Assembly: GCF_021347895.1 (NCBI RefSeq)
Contig: NC_067124.1
Location: 15,242,521-15,306,520 of the forward strand
Length of the DNA stretch: 64,000 bases
Direction: 5' to 3'
From: Acanthochromis polyacanthus
Taxonomy: Eukaryota; Chordata; Actinopteri; Pomacentridae
Positions 13,367 through 24,254 of the stretch are shown here, piece after piece. The first letter of the stretch is position 1. The number at the start of each line of letters is the position of its first letter. A program made the position numbers and the translations under genes. Under the pieces are notes generated by a model. The model did no database searches and had not been told where the DNA came from. It saw nothing but the letters and a program-made list of their open reading frames with translations.

Positions 13367-13380
13367 TAGTCCTTCTTTAT

Positions 13381-16300
13381 ACAGCTGTAAAAAATCTTCA
13401 TACTGAGTGAACTACTGATGAAGTGAGGAAAAAAATAAATAAAAAGACCCCAGTCTTAACCAGTAGTAAGTTCAAGTCACATCCATAATAGATTTGCTGC
13501 TGCTGCCGTACTGAAACACACTTAGATATGAAAGTTCGAATAAAAATTTCAAGAGTTTCTTCAAGGTGCACGTAGGAGGCTGGCGAAAGGAAATGAGATG
13601 TTTGTGCTGCCTGCCTTTGCCAGATTTCATCCCATCAATGCTTTTCACAGTGGTGTGATGGGGGATGGAAAAGTAGTGGAGACAGGGCCACGGAGACAGA
13701 TGTGTCACATCTTCAACGCCACATTCAGCTGTGCAGGCAAGCAAATCTGTAAAAACACCGACATCTACTAATCAAGCATTCATGTAACTACTGCTGCTGG
13801 GTTCACACTGGCTCCAACAGCTAATTTAGTTTAACATCAGGGTGAGTTATTTAATGACTCTTGCTCATTAAAAAGACCTCAGTGCTCAGTAGCGCAGCTT
13901 CCCCATCCATGGAGACTACTTGGTCATTTCTGATCTTCTAAAAAAACAAACTGTGAATCATACCACATTATCTAAATTAATGGACAGATGCATTTCAGTT
14001 CTGGTTTTGACTAGATTCAAAATAGTGATGCATCTTGATGCTGTGTTTGCTTTTTTTTAACTAACATCTCAACGCATATTCCATCATGTCTTTGTGTATC
14101 AATGTGTTTTTATGCCAACCCAACGTTCAACATCTCTTTATGCACTTGACATCTTTCTAGCTCTCATTCTCCGCCTTTATCCCCCCGCCCCCACCTATCC
14201 TCTGTCTTTTCCTCGTGCACAGCCGATGCACTGGGACAGGGGAGGATGTGTGTGCCTGCAGAGAGCCACAGAGAGTTTGTCTCGCCCAGAGCAGAGCTCC
14301 AAAACAGCTCAGGATTTAGGTCAGCCAGCCAGCCAGCCAGCAGGATGGAGGGATGATGGGATACAAATGAAAGAGAGGCAGAAATGTGAAGAGGTGAGCG
14401 ATGGCACGAGAACAGGAAGAAATAGAGAATGACGGAGACAAAAAAAAAACAAGAGACACAGAGTCTGAGCAGTGGCCCAGCAGAGAAAGATGGTCTGACA
14501 TTCTGGTTCATTATGTGCCCATAAAAACACTGTAAACAGAAATTATAGTTTTTCCTGTCTGATTGTAGAAAAATATTATCCTCAAAACAAAACACTTTAA
14601 AGGCCATCTGCTTGATTCTGGATCACCCGAGTGTATAACTCTAGATTCATTCTCATTTTTTGTGCTGATTCTTTACTTGATCTCAGCTTTTAACACAAAT
14701 TCTGTCAGATAGATCAAATTCATTATGTTGTAATTGGAGTAATGATGGATGATGATTAACCACTAAAGCATATCCTCGTCTGCACTACCACACTAGGAAT
14801 AATTTCCTTCAAAATTCATTAAAAATTCAAAATAATTCTTGACTGAATAAAAAGAACAGCAGACGTCAAAGCTCTGACCTCTGTTCTTATGCTGTGTGGA
14901 AAAAATAGTAATATTGCTTTTTATATTTTTTTTAAATTGTAAAAACAATAGTTAGTGTTTGCACTGGAGCAAACAGGGAAAAAACAGAGTGCTTCATTGT
15001 TGTTGTTAATGTTCTATCTCCAGCAGTGGATATTAGCCTCTCTGTTGCAACACTCACACCGGAAAAACCAGAACTCTGCATGGGCGCAAGTCTTTTGAAA
15101 CAAAATACATTATAGGTAGAGTTAACATCTTTTCCCCTCCAGTTTTATGAAGTGTCTCAGCTAATGGAGCCTGGTGATCTGTTCCTGTTCTGCCTGGTAG
15201 AAGGTCTCAGATATTCACAGAACACTTCACCTTCATCTCAAAATCATTTAATCTAAAATGAAAACTGTCCAAACATATTTTTCTAAAATCATCGATACAC
15301 TAATTCCAGTATGTGAGCCCTGCACACCATCATTTTTTTAAAATTCTGCCTTCTTAGTTAAGTGCCAAACATTATTACAAAAATAATTGCTACGCAAACC
15401 TGAATATAACAATTATTGCACAAGTGTGGCAGTGTCGGGGATAGAAGCATAATCAGCAATCAGGAAAGATGCTAAATTGAAAATGACTTGATCAAAAGAC
15501 TCTTCCAGTCATTTTCAATAACAATGATTGAATGATGCTGTTTTGACTTGACTGCTTGTCCTGATTGCATATATTGAAGGACACACCGTAAAATTACCAG
15601 AGCACAGCTGATCAATGGGAGCTCTTATGCAATGTGCCTACACATACAAAACTGAATGAAAACAGAATAGAAACTTTCCTTGCATGGTAAAGTTGTTGCT
15701 TTACATCTTTAACAGCAGAGTTAGCAGACACAGGAATGGGAAAATAACTTCCTCTAACGCAAAAATATGAGCTTGTATTATTAGTAGATGCACTATAAAT
15801 TTATCATTCAACTGTGGCGATATATCAGATTGTTGTAAAAATCTATACAATCGGGTTTTTAAAAAAAAAAAAAAAAGCAGTTAAAGCAGAGCCAATCAAA
15901 CTGCACACCTAAAAATCCTGTTTTTCTTTGCCTCGCCTTCCGTGCTTTGAATTTTTCAGGTTTTCAGGGAAAAGATAACATAGTGGCAGAGGGAAACAGA
16001 TCTCCTTTTTGTAGTTTAGTCAACCGTGAGCACAGACAATAACTAAGCCCCTTATCCCCCCCCCCCCCACACACACACACACACTTTTATCTCACCCTTC
16101 TCTTCACATTAGTGCTGCAACGAAGACCACATACTGGGAGAGTCTACATGTGCATGCATATATGTATTGCACAAGCGTGTGTGTGCGTCTGTGTACATAT
16201 GCAAGTTTGTGCGATGCTATTTCTATGCGTGCTTGCAGAATAAACAGTATGGGCAATCCAGACACGACTGTCCACAGCATCTAAAGAGCTTAAGCTTGAT

Positions 16301-16436
16301 AGGAATTTTCTACGCGTCTGTATAATCTCATCCATATGATTGCATAATCCTGGATTTTTGCTTCTTTGTACATTTTGTAATTTGCGGAGTTCATGCCTTT
16401 GTGTGAGTTTATCTTTGTTGTGAATGAGCATCTTAC
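13381..16436. other. adcy2 intron 1, right part
   Basis: No coding exon is recognised. Visible items are a (CCAG)5-type tetranucleotide run at 14,321-14,342, an A-run near 15,859-15,876 and a C-run followed by (CA)n at 16,057-16,084. Together with the RTE insertion this makes up the 5.7-kb intron between adcy2 exons 1 and 2. Confidence 0.6.
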
Positions 16437-16667
16437 CAGTCCCGAAGCAAAGAACACAGTCAGCAGCGCCAGGCAGGCTCCCATCACTATGAGGAGCAAA
16501 AACACAATCAGGGGATGCTGCTGGCTCATACAGTAGTAGGATTCATATAACCAGTCCGGGGACCTGTTCCTCTTCTCCTGACCACCACCTCCTCCTCCTT
16601 TATCCACTTTCCCAGACTCTCCTGCCCCAAGGAGATAGCGCTTCCTCCTTATTGCCTCTTGCCACAT
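16437..16667 (-). CDS. adcy2: Adenylyl cyclase type 2, coding exon 1 (N-terminus)
   Basis: The exon codes 77 residues from the conserved start MWQEAIRRKRYL. It continues through DWLYESYYCMSQQHPL and the first membrane helix (IVFLLLIVMGACLALLTVFF) to a phase-0 donor CTG/GTAAGA. The start, the SPDWLYESYYCMSQQHP block and the exon end match vertebrate ADCY2. A glycine-rich insert (GKVDKGGGGGGQEK) sits where mammals have a shorter variable stretch. The frame stays open upstream for 97 more codons to an ATG at 16,958, rich in Ser, Glu and Arg. A longer N-terminus is possible, but the downstream ATG is chosen because the family starts there. Exon 2 follows at 10,526-10,723. Confidence 0.92.
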
Positions 16668-17200
16668 GGATCTTGGAGCCGAGAGGGAGGAAAAGGAGTG
16701 AGGGAAGCCGGAGGAGGAGGAGGTGCTCACTGCTGAGGTATTAGTAGTTTCCACCACAGATTCTGTTCTCCTGCTGTTGTTGTTCCTGTTGAGGACCCTG
16801 GAGCGAGAACTCCTAAGCTCCAGCTTATTCTTCGGATCCTCCTCCACCTCCTCTTTTAAGTCCTTCAGGCGGAGACAACTGAGAGCCGAGTCTGATTCAG
16901 AGGCAGCGAGCGCCGGCTGGAGAGGTGGCAAGAACGCACCAAGGGTAGAGCGCAGCATCCTCCTCTTTCTCCCCCTGCCAACATGTTGGGGTGGAAAATG
17001 AAGGGAAGCGCAGACACTGAGTCCTCTTTAGAGTGAGAGAGGAAAGTGGGAGGGAAGTGAAGGGTGAAGGGAGAGGGGAGGGAGAGAGGGCTAAGGGGGA
17101 GGGGAGGAAGAAAAAGAAGGTGCAGCAGCAGGGAGAAGTCAGCGAGTGAAAGGGAGAGAGGAACAAGCCAGGAGAAATTCTGATGTTGACATTTATGGAG
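16668..17200 (-). other. adcy2: adcy2 5' flank/5' UTR with possible N-terminal extension and GA-rich tract
   Basis: 16,668-16,958 is an open in-frame extension of adcy2 exon 1 (97 codons, then an ATG at 16,958; the first upstream stop is near 17,028). Beyond it, 17,036-17,165 is strongly purine-biased on the plus strand (GGGA/GAGA blocks), a tract often seen near vertebrate 5' UTRs. No TATA box is obvious. The real transcription start cannot be fixed from sequence alone. Confidence 0.5.
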
Positions 17201-17283
17201 AATACATTATGAGTAATAATGCGTAATAATTTGACCTTAGAGGGCAGGGAAGAGGTTTGAGCTTGACACCGGAGCTCTGTTTT

Positions 17284-17461
17284 TTTTTTTTTTTTAATCA
17301 ATTTTATTTGCAATTTTACACAAAAATACAACAAAGAGGAAAATGCCAGGGATATTCTACTTTACATCACACAAGAGGGGGAGATAAAGTGAACAATTAA
17401 ATGACACTCAAAGAAACAAAACAATTAGGAGGAGTCAGGTATAAGTTTGAATTTTTTAACT
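17284..17461 (-). mobile_element. 5'-truncated LINE-like 3' tail with poly(A)
   Basis: On the minus strand the insert ends in a polyadenylation signal (AAATAAAATTGATT) followed by an A-run, seen on the plus strand as the T-run starting near 17,281. It is bracketed by GGAGCTCTGTTT at 17,271-17,282 and 17,462-17,473, a target-site duplication. The body resembles the 3' UTR of a fish L1-type LINE. It could also be the retrocopied 3' end of another transcript. It lies about 0.6 kb upstream of the adcy2 start codon. Confidence 0.7.
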
Positions 17462-17630
17462 GGAGCTCTGTTTAACAGCTCAGCCCCACAAGCGATGACG
17501 ACTTTCATCTTATTTCATTCAGTCTTTGCCTTCTCTCTCTCCTGCACTCTGACCCTTACAGACAAACAGCAATTTGGCTAGATGTGATTATACGGCTTGC
17601 TTTTCCAACATAACACCTGACTGATATATA

Positions 17631-17632
<2 letters not shown>

Positions 17633-17721
<89 letters not shown>

Positions 17722-17732
17722 GTGTATATATA
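17633..17732. repeat. (TG)n-(TA)n microsatellite
   Basis: About 35 TG units are followed by about nine TA units and a short TG/TA mix. It directly abuts the left end of the foldback element at 17,733, which could have used a TA of this repeat as its target. Confidence 0.95.
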
Positions 17733-18307
17733 CCGGGCTTTGCAAAAGTTCTGTTACACTCGGTTTCATGATCTTTAGAGATGTTTACATGTCGGAGTGA
17801 AAAATTCCATTAAATAAACTGAAAGTTCTACCTTATAGGCAGGTGTCCTTAATACACATTTTTTTCTCCAGTGAAGTTGTATCAAGATGGAAGTCAGAAG
17901 AGTTGAGATATCTGCTCTCCTTTGTGCTGAACATCAGCCGGATGACCGTCAACAGAGTCGCAGAGAGGCTAAAGAATGGTGAAGATCTTTCAGGTCTTCA
18001 CCATTCTTGAAAAATCACTGAAAGATCTTCACCATTCTTCAGCCTCTCCGTGACTCTGTGGACGGTCATCCGGCTGATGTTCAGCTGCTTGGCTCTGTCA
18101 GACTTGTTGTGGCCAGCATGAAGGAGAGCAGATATCTCAACTCTTTTGACTTCCATCTTGATACAACTTCACCGGAGACAAAAATTGTATTAAGGACACC
18201 TGCCTATAAGGTAGAACTTTCAGTTTATTTAATGGAATTTTTCACTCCGACATGTAAACGTCTCTAAAGATCATGAAACCGTGTAACAGAACTTTTGCAA
18301 AGCCCGG
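17733..18307. mobile_element. Foldback mariner/Tc1-type element carrying two inverted transposase starts
   Basis: A 575-base near-complete inverted repeat flanked by TA (17,731-17,732 and 18,308-18,309). The ends read CCGGGCTTTGCAAAAGTTCT and its reverse complement, and the two arms of about 270 bases stay similar up to a short centre near 18,000. Each arm contains the start of a transposase. The right arm (minus strand, ATG near 18,154) reads MEVKRVEISALLHAGHNKSD then LNISRMTVHRVTERLKNGED, a helix-turn-helix DNA-binding start. The left arm (plus strand, ATG near 17,887) has the same start with about 42 bases deleted. No catalytic domain remains. It is a non-autonomous element built from two inverted copies of the 5' end of a mariner-like transposon. 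Confidence 0.85.
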
Positions 18308-18309
18308 TA

Positions 18310-19742
18310 CATAGAGCTCTGTCTGTATGGGTCAAAAGCAGCTTTGCCAGGCTCTGTAGCTCTTTTAGATTGGGTGCCGTGATAAAGGAAAGACCGTTGA
18401 GCAGATTTGGCCCAGGGAAAGAGTCGGATCAACCCCATTTCTGTCTCTACTCCTCTACAGCCAAACAGCAATTTGTTTAAATGCCACATTTGTCAAAATA
18501 GCTCTTACTAGTCAATTGTGAACTGGCACAAGAAGAACAATAATATAGAGTAAAAATGAATTAATTACCAGAAGCATCAAAAAAAGGCAGTTGACATGAA
18601 AGTATACTACAACATCTCATAATCTTCAAGAACTATAACAAGAACTAAATTAACTGATTTTAGGCGTAACTTCTGACAGATCACTCTTTGCTCGCATTTA
18701 GTTTAGCTTTTTCACACAATTGCAAACAAACACACACAGTCTGCACAAACAGGAAACAGCCCAAATCTGATGAAAGTGCTGCTGACCAAAGTGCAGGTTC
18801 TATAACAATGAATAAATGATGACTTCCAGATTTATCTAATCATTCACACAACATAAAATATCTCATTTGTGTGCTGAGCTTCAATTGCAGAACTCACAGT
18901 ACAAAACAAATAACAATTATCATTAATACTATTTGTCAAGACAAATAAAAATATCTTTAAAGCATTTAGCATGTGACTGCACTGTTTTTCTATTGCAACC
19001 TACATAACAATGAAAGCATTTGGACATGGAGAAGAGTTTAACGACGTGTCTTTAATATTTCGGCTTGTGTTTGTCTTAAGTACAGATCAGAGCCACTAAA
19101 GCGCACGCCTTAATTTGTGAATTTTACAGTGAATGAACAAAAAACTACAAGACTGATATTTGGAAATTTGCTGAATATCGCACCCAAAAATCTGACAGGT
19201 TGATAATCACTCAACACATTTGAGATGTAATGTGTCACAAAATACCATCACAAAAGAAGAATTATGATGCTACAGAGAAGCTTCAGCCTACATATCACAT
19301 TCATGACTGCAGCCAAAGTCATGTCATTGCTGGTATGTTTTATTCAGGAGGGGAAAAAATGGAAAAAGACCATTTGTATTAAAATCATATCTTTTAAAAA
19401 AATCCCATTGCATATTGTTCAGTGTGACTTTTTAGGTCAGTCACTGGACTTCAGCAATAGCACAAACTGAGGGGTAAAAGTAGTTTAGGTGAATGTAATT
19501 AACTAAAGCAGCTGATTGAAAAGTAATAATGCACAGTGTCTTTGCGGGAACAGTGTCATCAGGTATTTGTTCACTCAACCAGTAATAAACATGTACTTTG
19601 AATGCTAGGTAGAGTTATTTTAAAACTCTGTGGTGTCAGTTGGTTACACGTCAAGCTAGCAAGATTCAAGAAAAGATGTTGAAAAGTCCTCTCGTAAAAA
19701 AAAACAACAAAAACTTAAAACCCATTAAAATTCACCGGCCTG
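18310..19742. other. Intergenic: nothing recognised
   Basis: AT-rich sequence between the foldback element and the Ginger-like transposon. The open frames are short and show no family resemblance. The last 100 bases should be pre-insertion flank of the transposon. Confidence 0.5.
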
Positions 19743-19771
19743 TGTTGAAGATTAACTGGTGATCCGATCAA
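19743..19771 (+). repeat. Left terminal inverted repeat of the Ginger-like element
   Basis: A 29-base terminal repeat starting TGTTGAAGATTAACTGG. It matches the reverse complement of 24,658-24,686 except for one G/C difference at position 5. Confidence 0.8.
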
Positions 19772-20381
19772 AGGGTGATTCTAGCGTTTCTGAGACAGAT
19801 GTTTCGTAGGCGTGGCTTTTCAGGACCCCTTACCAACTAACCAGGAAATAAACAATGGAACAACTTCGCTTCTAAAAATGAGATTTCTGCTGTTTTATTC
19901 ATTTTGGTCCTGACAAAATATCTGGAAATAAGTCGCGTTCTCATCGTAGGAGTCATGCGCTGTCAGGCAACAAGAAAGAAAACTACGTAACTGCGGTTGG
20001 AACTAGTGCAGCTGTGATCACTGTTTACTGTCAAAACCCGTTAAAGCAGCAGACAGGAGACCAGGACACGGTGTGCGTGTCTTTTAATAAGATCAAACCC
20101 TGTGGTAGAATGCCAAAATTTTGTAGTTTAACGATGTATTGCTACCGTATTGGCAGATTTAGATCATATTGTCGCTACACTGACTTATTTAAATACACAA
20201 ACGTCAAAATATTACCAAAACAGTCCAGCAATATTTAACGTATTGAACTGGAAATGCAGCAATATAGGAGAAAAAAAAAAATCACAGGACATTCATGTTC
20301 TAATCAGCAATAGAAGTTCGTTGTGTCATACTCAAAACTGATGTCATTGACAAAAGACTGCATTTCCTTTTGATAAAACAT

Positions 20382-23300
20382 TTATTGGCAGCTATTGCAG
20401 TTGTACTCCCCATCTGTGGGTGGATGCCCCACACAGGACATATGGTACCACCTCCCACAGGCGGTACACTCAATCTGAAAGGAGATTTGAAAATAGACAT
20501 TAGAATACTAACCGGTGTTTGTCATGTTCATATCACTCACTGACACTTAAAATGTGCCATTAAAGGTAAAACTAAATGCAGCAATTTAAAAAATTAAGTA
20601 TAATGTTGCAGATCTCAGTGCTGAAGTCTGAACTGCAGAATGGAATCAGAATGCTCATACCCATTTATCCACTTTTGCGCCTGAGCTGGCCTCCCCACAA
20701 GCCCGACACATTTGAGATAGGTCCTCTGGAAAAAATAGGAAAAAAAAAAATGAAAACATGCAAGGTAGTTAAATGCAGATACATAATCACCTGCCTCCTC
20801 AAGTTTACCTGAATCTTTCAGCAGTGACATTGCTATGTCGAGCCTTAGCCTGGCCACACCCTCCTGGTCCACAGGATACTGGATGTGTTTTTTTATTTAG
20901 AATTTGTTCTGCAAGCTAAGAAATTAATGATAAATATGAATTGGAATACTTATTGTGCTAGGTGTGCACATAATCACACTCACCTTGCACACAAATACAC
21001 CATGATGTTGAGTCCTGCTGTTTTGGATGGGGCAGTGTTGCGCATGTCCACTTTGTAATTGCAGGATATACTGTGCGGACCAGTGCTCTGCAGACAACAC
21101 ATTAACCATTAATTTTAGTCCAAATAAGGCCTTTTTAAAATCAGAAGTTTTGGTTGGACTTCAGAGGGACAAGGCAATATAAAAAGAAAAACATGGAAAA
21201 AAAAAAATTGCCATCTTGCTCCCAAATACTATCCACATTATGTGTAAACATGCAATTAATCAAATGCAACCATCATTTTGTTTCATGTTCATGCCATGTT
21301 ACCTTGTTACATCTCTGCACTTCTTGATCTGCCCCTCCGTTGCCCCGAATGGATCCAGGTGCAGTGCCCTCCTCTCCTTCAGATACATGATCTTCAAAAA
21401 TGCAATGAAGTCTCATGACAAAAAAATAAATAAATCTTATTGGTGTGTCTAAATATGTTGAGATTACTTACAATAAGTGTCCAGTGTCCGTTATCACAGA
21501 CTGCTCCAGCTGCCACATCATGCTGTAGTAGCTTTAACTACAAAATATCAGATAGAAACCTTAAACATTTTATTTTGAATACACTCACCTCTTTTTTGCT
21601 TTTTTTTTTTTTTTTTTTTTAAGTTATTGTGGCTTTAGGCAGGTTAGTAGAGGCAGACAGGAAAATAGGGAAAAGACCTGCAGCAAATGGCTGTGAGCTG
21701 GAATCAAATCCAGGCTACTGCATCGGGGACTACTGCCCCTGTTTATAAGTTACCTGCTCAGCCAGCTGAGCCATCTGTCTACCAATTGAACTCACCTTTC
21801 TGAAGCCTTTTGTAGATCCTTGCCAGGCTGAGGTCATCAGATAAGAATCTAAAATCAGAGCTCCTGTCCTTTTGCCCACACTTGTCAGGTAGCCATTCAT
21901 CACCTATGAATACAGAAGTGAATTGTCATCCATTTTACCTCCACTACTCAGCAGATAATCATGACAATGGTAACATACCTCACTCTCCAGCTCCTTCCCT
22001 AGGGCCAAGTCCATGAAGTTCTCCGAAAAGATCTTATATGGCCCTATTTTGGCCCAGAGGGTGTTTTTTTGTTTTCCAGCCCATATCACTCTGATCACTG
22101 AAAAGACACAAATGCTAACCATCTGAAACATTTATGTTTTAAGGTACAATTTGTTAGTGTACTTACAGTTTTCTGCATCTTCGTGCTGATCTAGGGTCTG
22201 GATCCTTGTTGCCTTCAATGTAGACTCCACTGATTAGGGTCCAGCCAGAGAAGCTGCCAAGATTTTCTGCAACTTTGCAGGTATCCTCTCCTCTGGCTGG
22301 AAATAGTGGGTAAGGTGATCAATATTCATCTTCCGCTTTATTTTCCCTCCATCTGATAAAAGGTCGGCACATTTTCCGATGAGGTTTATGATTTTAAAAG
22401 GTCCAAGCACGTCAGGGTCCAATTTCCCCCCTTTCCTCTGCTCCTGCCTAATATTTTTAGTAATACTAGATCCCCCACTTTGAAGTAATCTTCAGTACCA
22501 TGTTTGGCCCTCCTTTTACGTACTGCATCTTGGCTTTTTTTTTTATGTTTGCTTTGACCTCCTTATAGGTCGTTGCCTGCCTTTTCAAGCCATCACACAC
22601 TTCTTCATGTTGAACTAAGGAAGATACATGTTCTTCTGTCACCTGCCAAACAAAGCAGAATAATTAGTAATGGAATGCCAGGAGCGTCATCTCAACATTT
22701 TCACAAAATGTTTATGTTGAGAATATTAAGATTTCTTACTTTGTATTCCTTAGGTACTTCTGATGGATACCTGGCTTCCCTCCCAAACATCAAGAAGTAC
22801 AGGCTGTATTTTGTGGTCAGTTGTTTTTTTGTGTGAAGACCAAACATGGTAGCTTGAAGAAACTTGTCCCAAGTTGTGGGGTGTTCCGCTACAAGTTTAT
22901 TCAGTGACCTTCAAATGGAAAATTGAACAACAGAAGAAAGTACGATAAAATTTGGGTTAAGTATGATAAAGCAGAATATTTGCAAAATCTAATTTCCACA
23001 AAAGTTGCATGATCAAATAGTTAAACAACTTACCTTTGGATTGTGCCATTTAGCTTTTCCACGAGACCATTTGTCTGGGGATGATATGGCGAGCAGAGGC
23101 TTCTTTCAATGCCCAGCTTTTCACATATGCCGTAGTTCAGCTTCAAAAGGGTTGTAGGACAAACCAAAAAATAAGTCAGCAGTCACTTTTATATTTTTGG
23201 CAGCAATTATGTATCAGTGCTGTACTTTGTTGCGAAACTCTGAGCCCTGATCTGTTAGCAGTCTTTTAGGTGCACCAAATTTGTAAAACCAATCAAGGAT

Positions 23301-24254
23301 GCAATTAGTGACCTCATCTGCTGTTTTACTTTTTAGTGGGTAGGCCTCTGCCCATTTGGTGAAGTAATCAACCATGACACATATGTACTGATTGCCACTG
23401 TCTGAGTGAGTTTACCCACAAGATCCATTCCAACGAGCTCTAGAGGCTCGGTTACCTATTTGAGAAAAGAAAGGTGTATTAAATAATTGTTGTTATGTTG
23501 AGAACCAACAGAAAATTCAATCTTTACCTCTATCGGACTGTATTCTTTTTTTCTTTGATAGAGGCCCGCTTGGACCGGCATGGTGGACATTGAGCAATCT
23601 AAGTAGACAAAGCCCAATATCATTTCCAAATTACAAACTGTACAAATAAATTGTAATGTTGAAAATTAAAAGTACAACTTTGAGAATCACCAAGACTGAG
23701 AAGTAAAATAAGTCATTACACCTGCAGAGCATTAGTTAGTATTCAAACCTTAGATTGGCATTCCATTTAGATACAAATATACACTAACAGAACTTACATG
23801 TGCATTTTAAAAGTCATTATGAAGATATCAACTTACCCACTTCTTAATGTCACTCTCCATGCCAGGCCAGTAATAGCGGCTGATTATAGCGCTGTGTGTT
23901 TTCTCCCAGCCACAATGACCCCCAAAATGGCTTTCATGAAATTCATGAAAGATATCATCTGCCTCTTTGGCAGAGCAAACAACTTTTGCCAGGTGCTCAG
24001 GCTGAGTTTTCTTCCGCCTACATATGTAGTACAGTTCACCATCTAGTGTGTGAATGTGAAGCACATTTAACATGAAATTACAGAGTTTAGAAAGTGTAGT
24101 TGACTAACTACAAATCCCTATTATACACCTTACCCTTTACCATGAAGGTTTCAGCTCTTCTTTTGATCACATATTTTTGTTTTGGAGTGATGCCTTCAGG
24201 GTAACGGTTACTAATTTTCAGGTCAAGGACCTCTTGAGCCATTTTGGGGTCCAT
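20382..24254 (-). pseudogene. Ginger-like transposase: DD35E integrase + C48 protease + PHD, frameshifted
   Basis: Fifteen exons with GT-AG introns, in coding order: 24134-24254, 23837-24042, 23528-23598, 23226-23455, 23034-23140, 22740-22908, 22167-22642, 21979-22097, 21796-21903, 21472-21537, 21303-21391, 20984-21087, 20809-20878, 20661-20725, 20382-20474. Start is MDPKMAQEVLDLK. Exons 2-3 give an HHCC zinc finger (HESHFGGHCG, CPPC). Exons 4-5 give the integrase core: GMDLVGK, LLTDQGSEF and GLVEKLN, with exactly 35 residues between the second Asp and Glu. Exon 7 has the GPF motif (VLGPFKIINLIG). Exons 8-13 are a Ulp1/SENP-like domain: catalytic His in GHWTLI, Asp in HLDPFG. Exons 14-15 are a PHD finger (CRAC, CTACGRWYHMSC, CNSC). 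Exons 3 and 4 are each one base short, exon 7 two, and exon 12 loses two bases at the expected catalytic Cys. Exon 7 also has an in-frame TAA after LAGP. An AATAAA overlaps the stop codon. Confidence 0.85.
21600..21783 (-). repeat. tRNA-derived SINE with poly(A), inside an intron of the Ginger-like gene
   Basis: On the minus strand an A-box-like 'tggctcagctggctgagca' is followed by a B-box-like 'ggatttgattcc', a short body and an A21 tail (plus-strand T-run 21,600-21,620). Flanks are similar: TTGAATACACTCACCT on the left and TTGAACTCACCT on the right, an imperfect target duplication. It lies between the protease exons at 21,472-21,537 and 21,796-21,903, so it inserted after or with the transposon. 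Confidence 0.7.

Noticed and set aside
14094..14607. Overlapping ORFs around a (CCAG)n run, up to 147 aa
   Set aside because: Low-complexity translation in several frames, no domain and no splice support.
16064..16084. (CA)n array as a possible CRISPR-like or structured repeat
   Set aside because: Ordinary dinucleotide microsatellite; no spaced repeats of CRISPR type occur in the window.
17578..17769. ORF with a long Thr-His repeat
   Set aside because: Translation of the TG/TA microsatellite.
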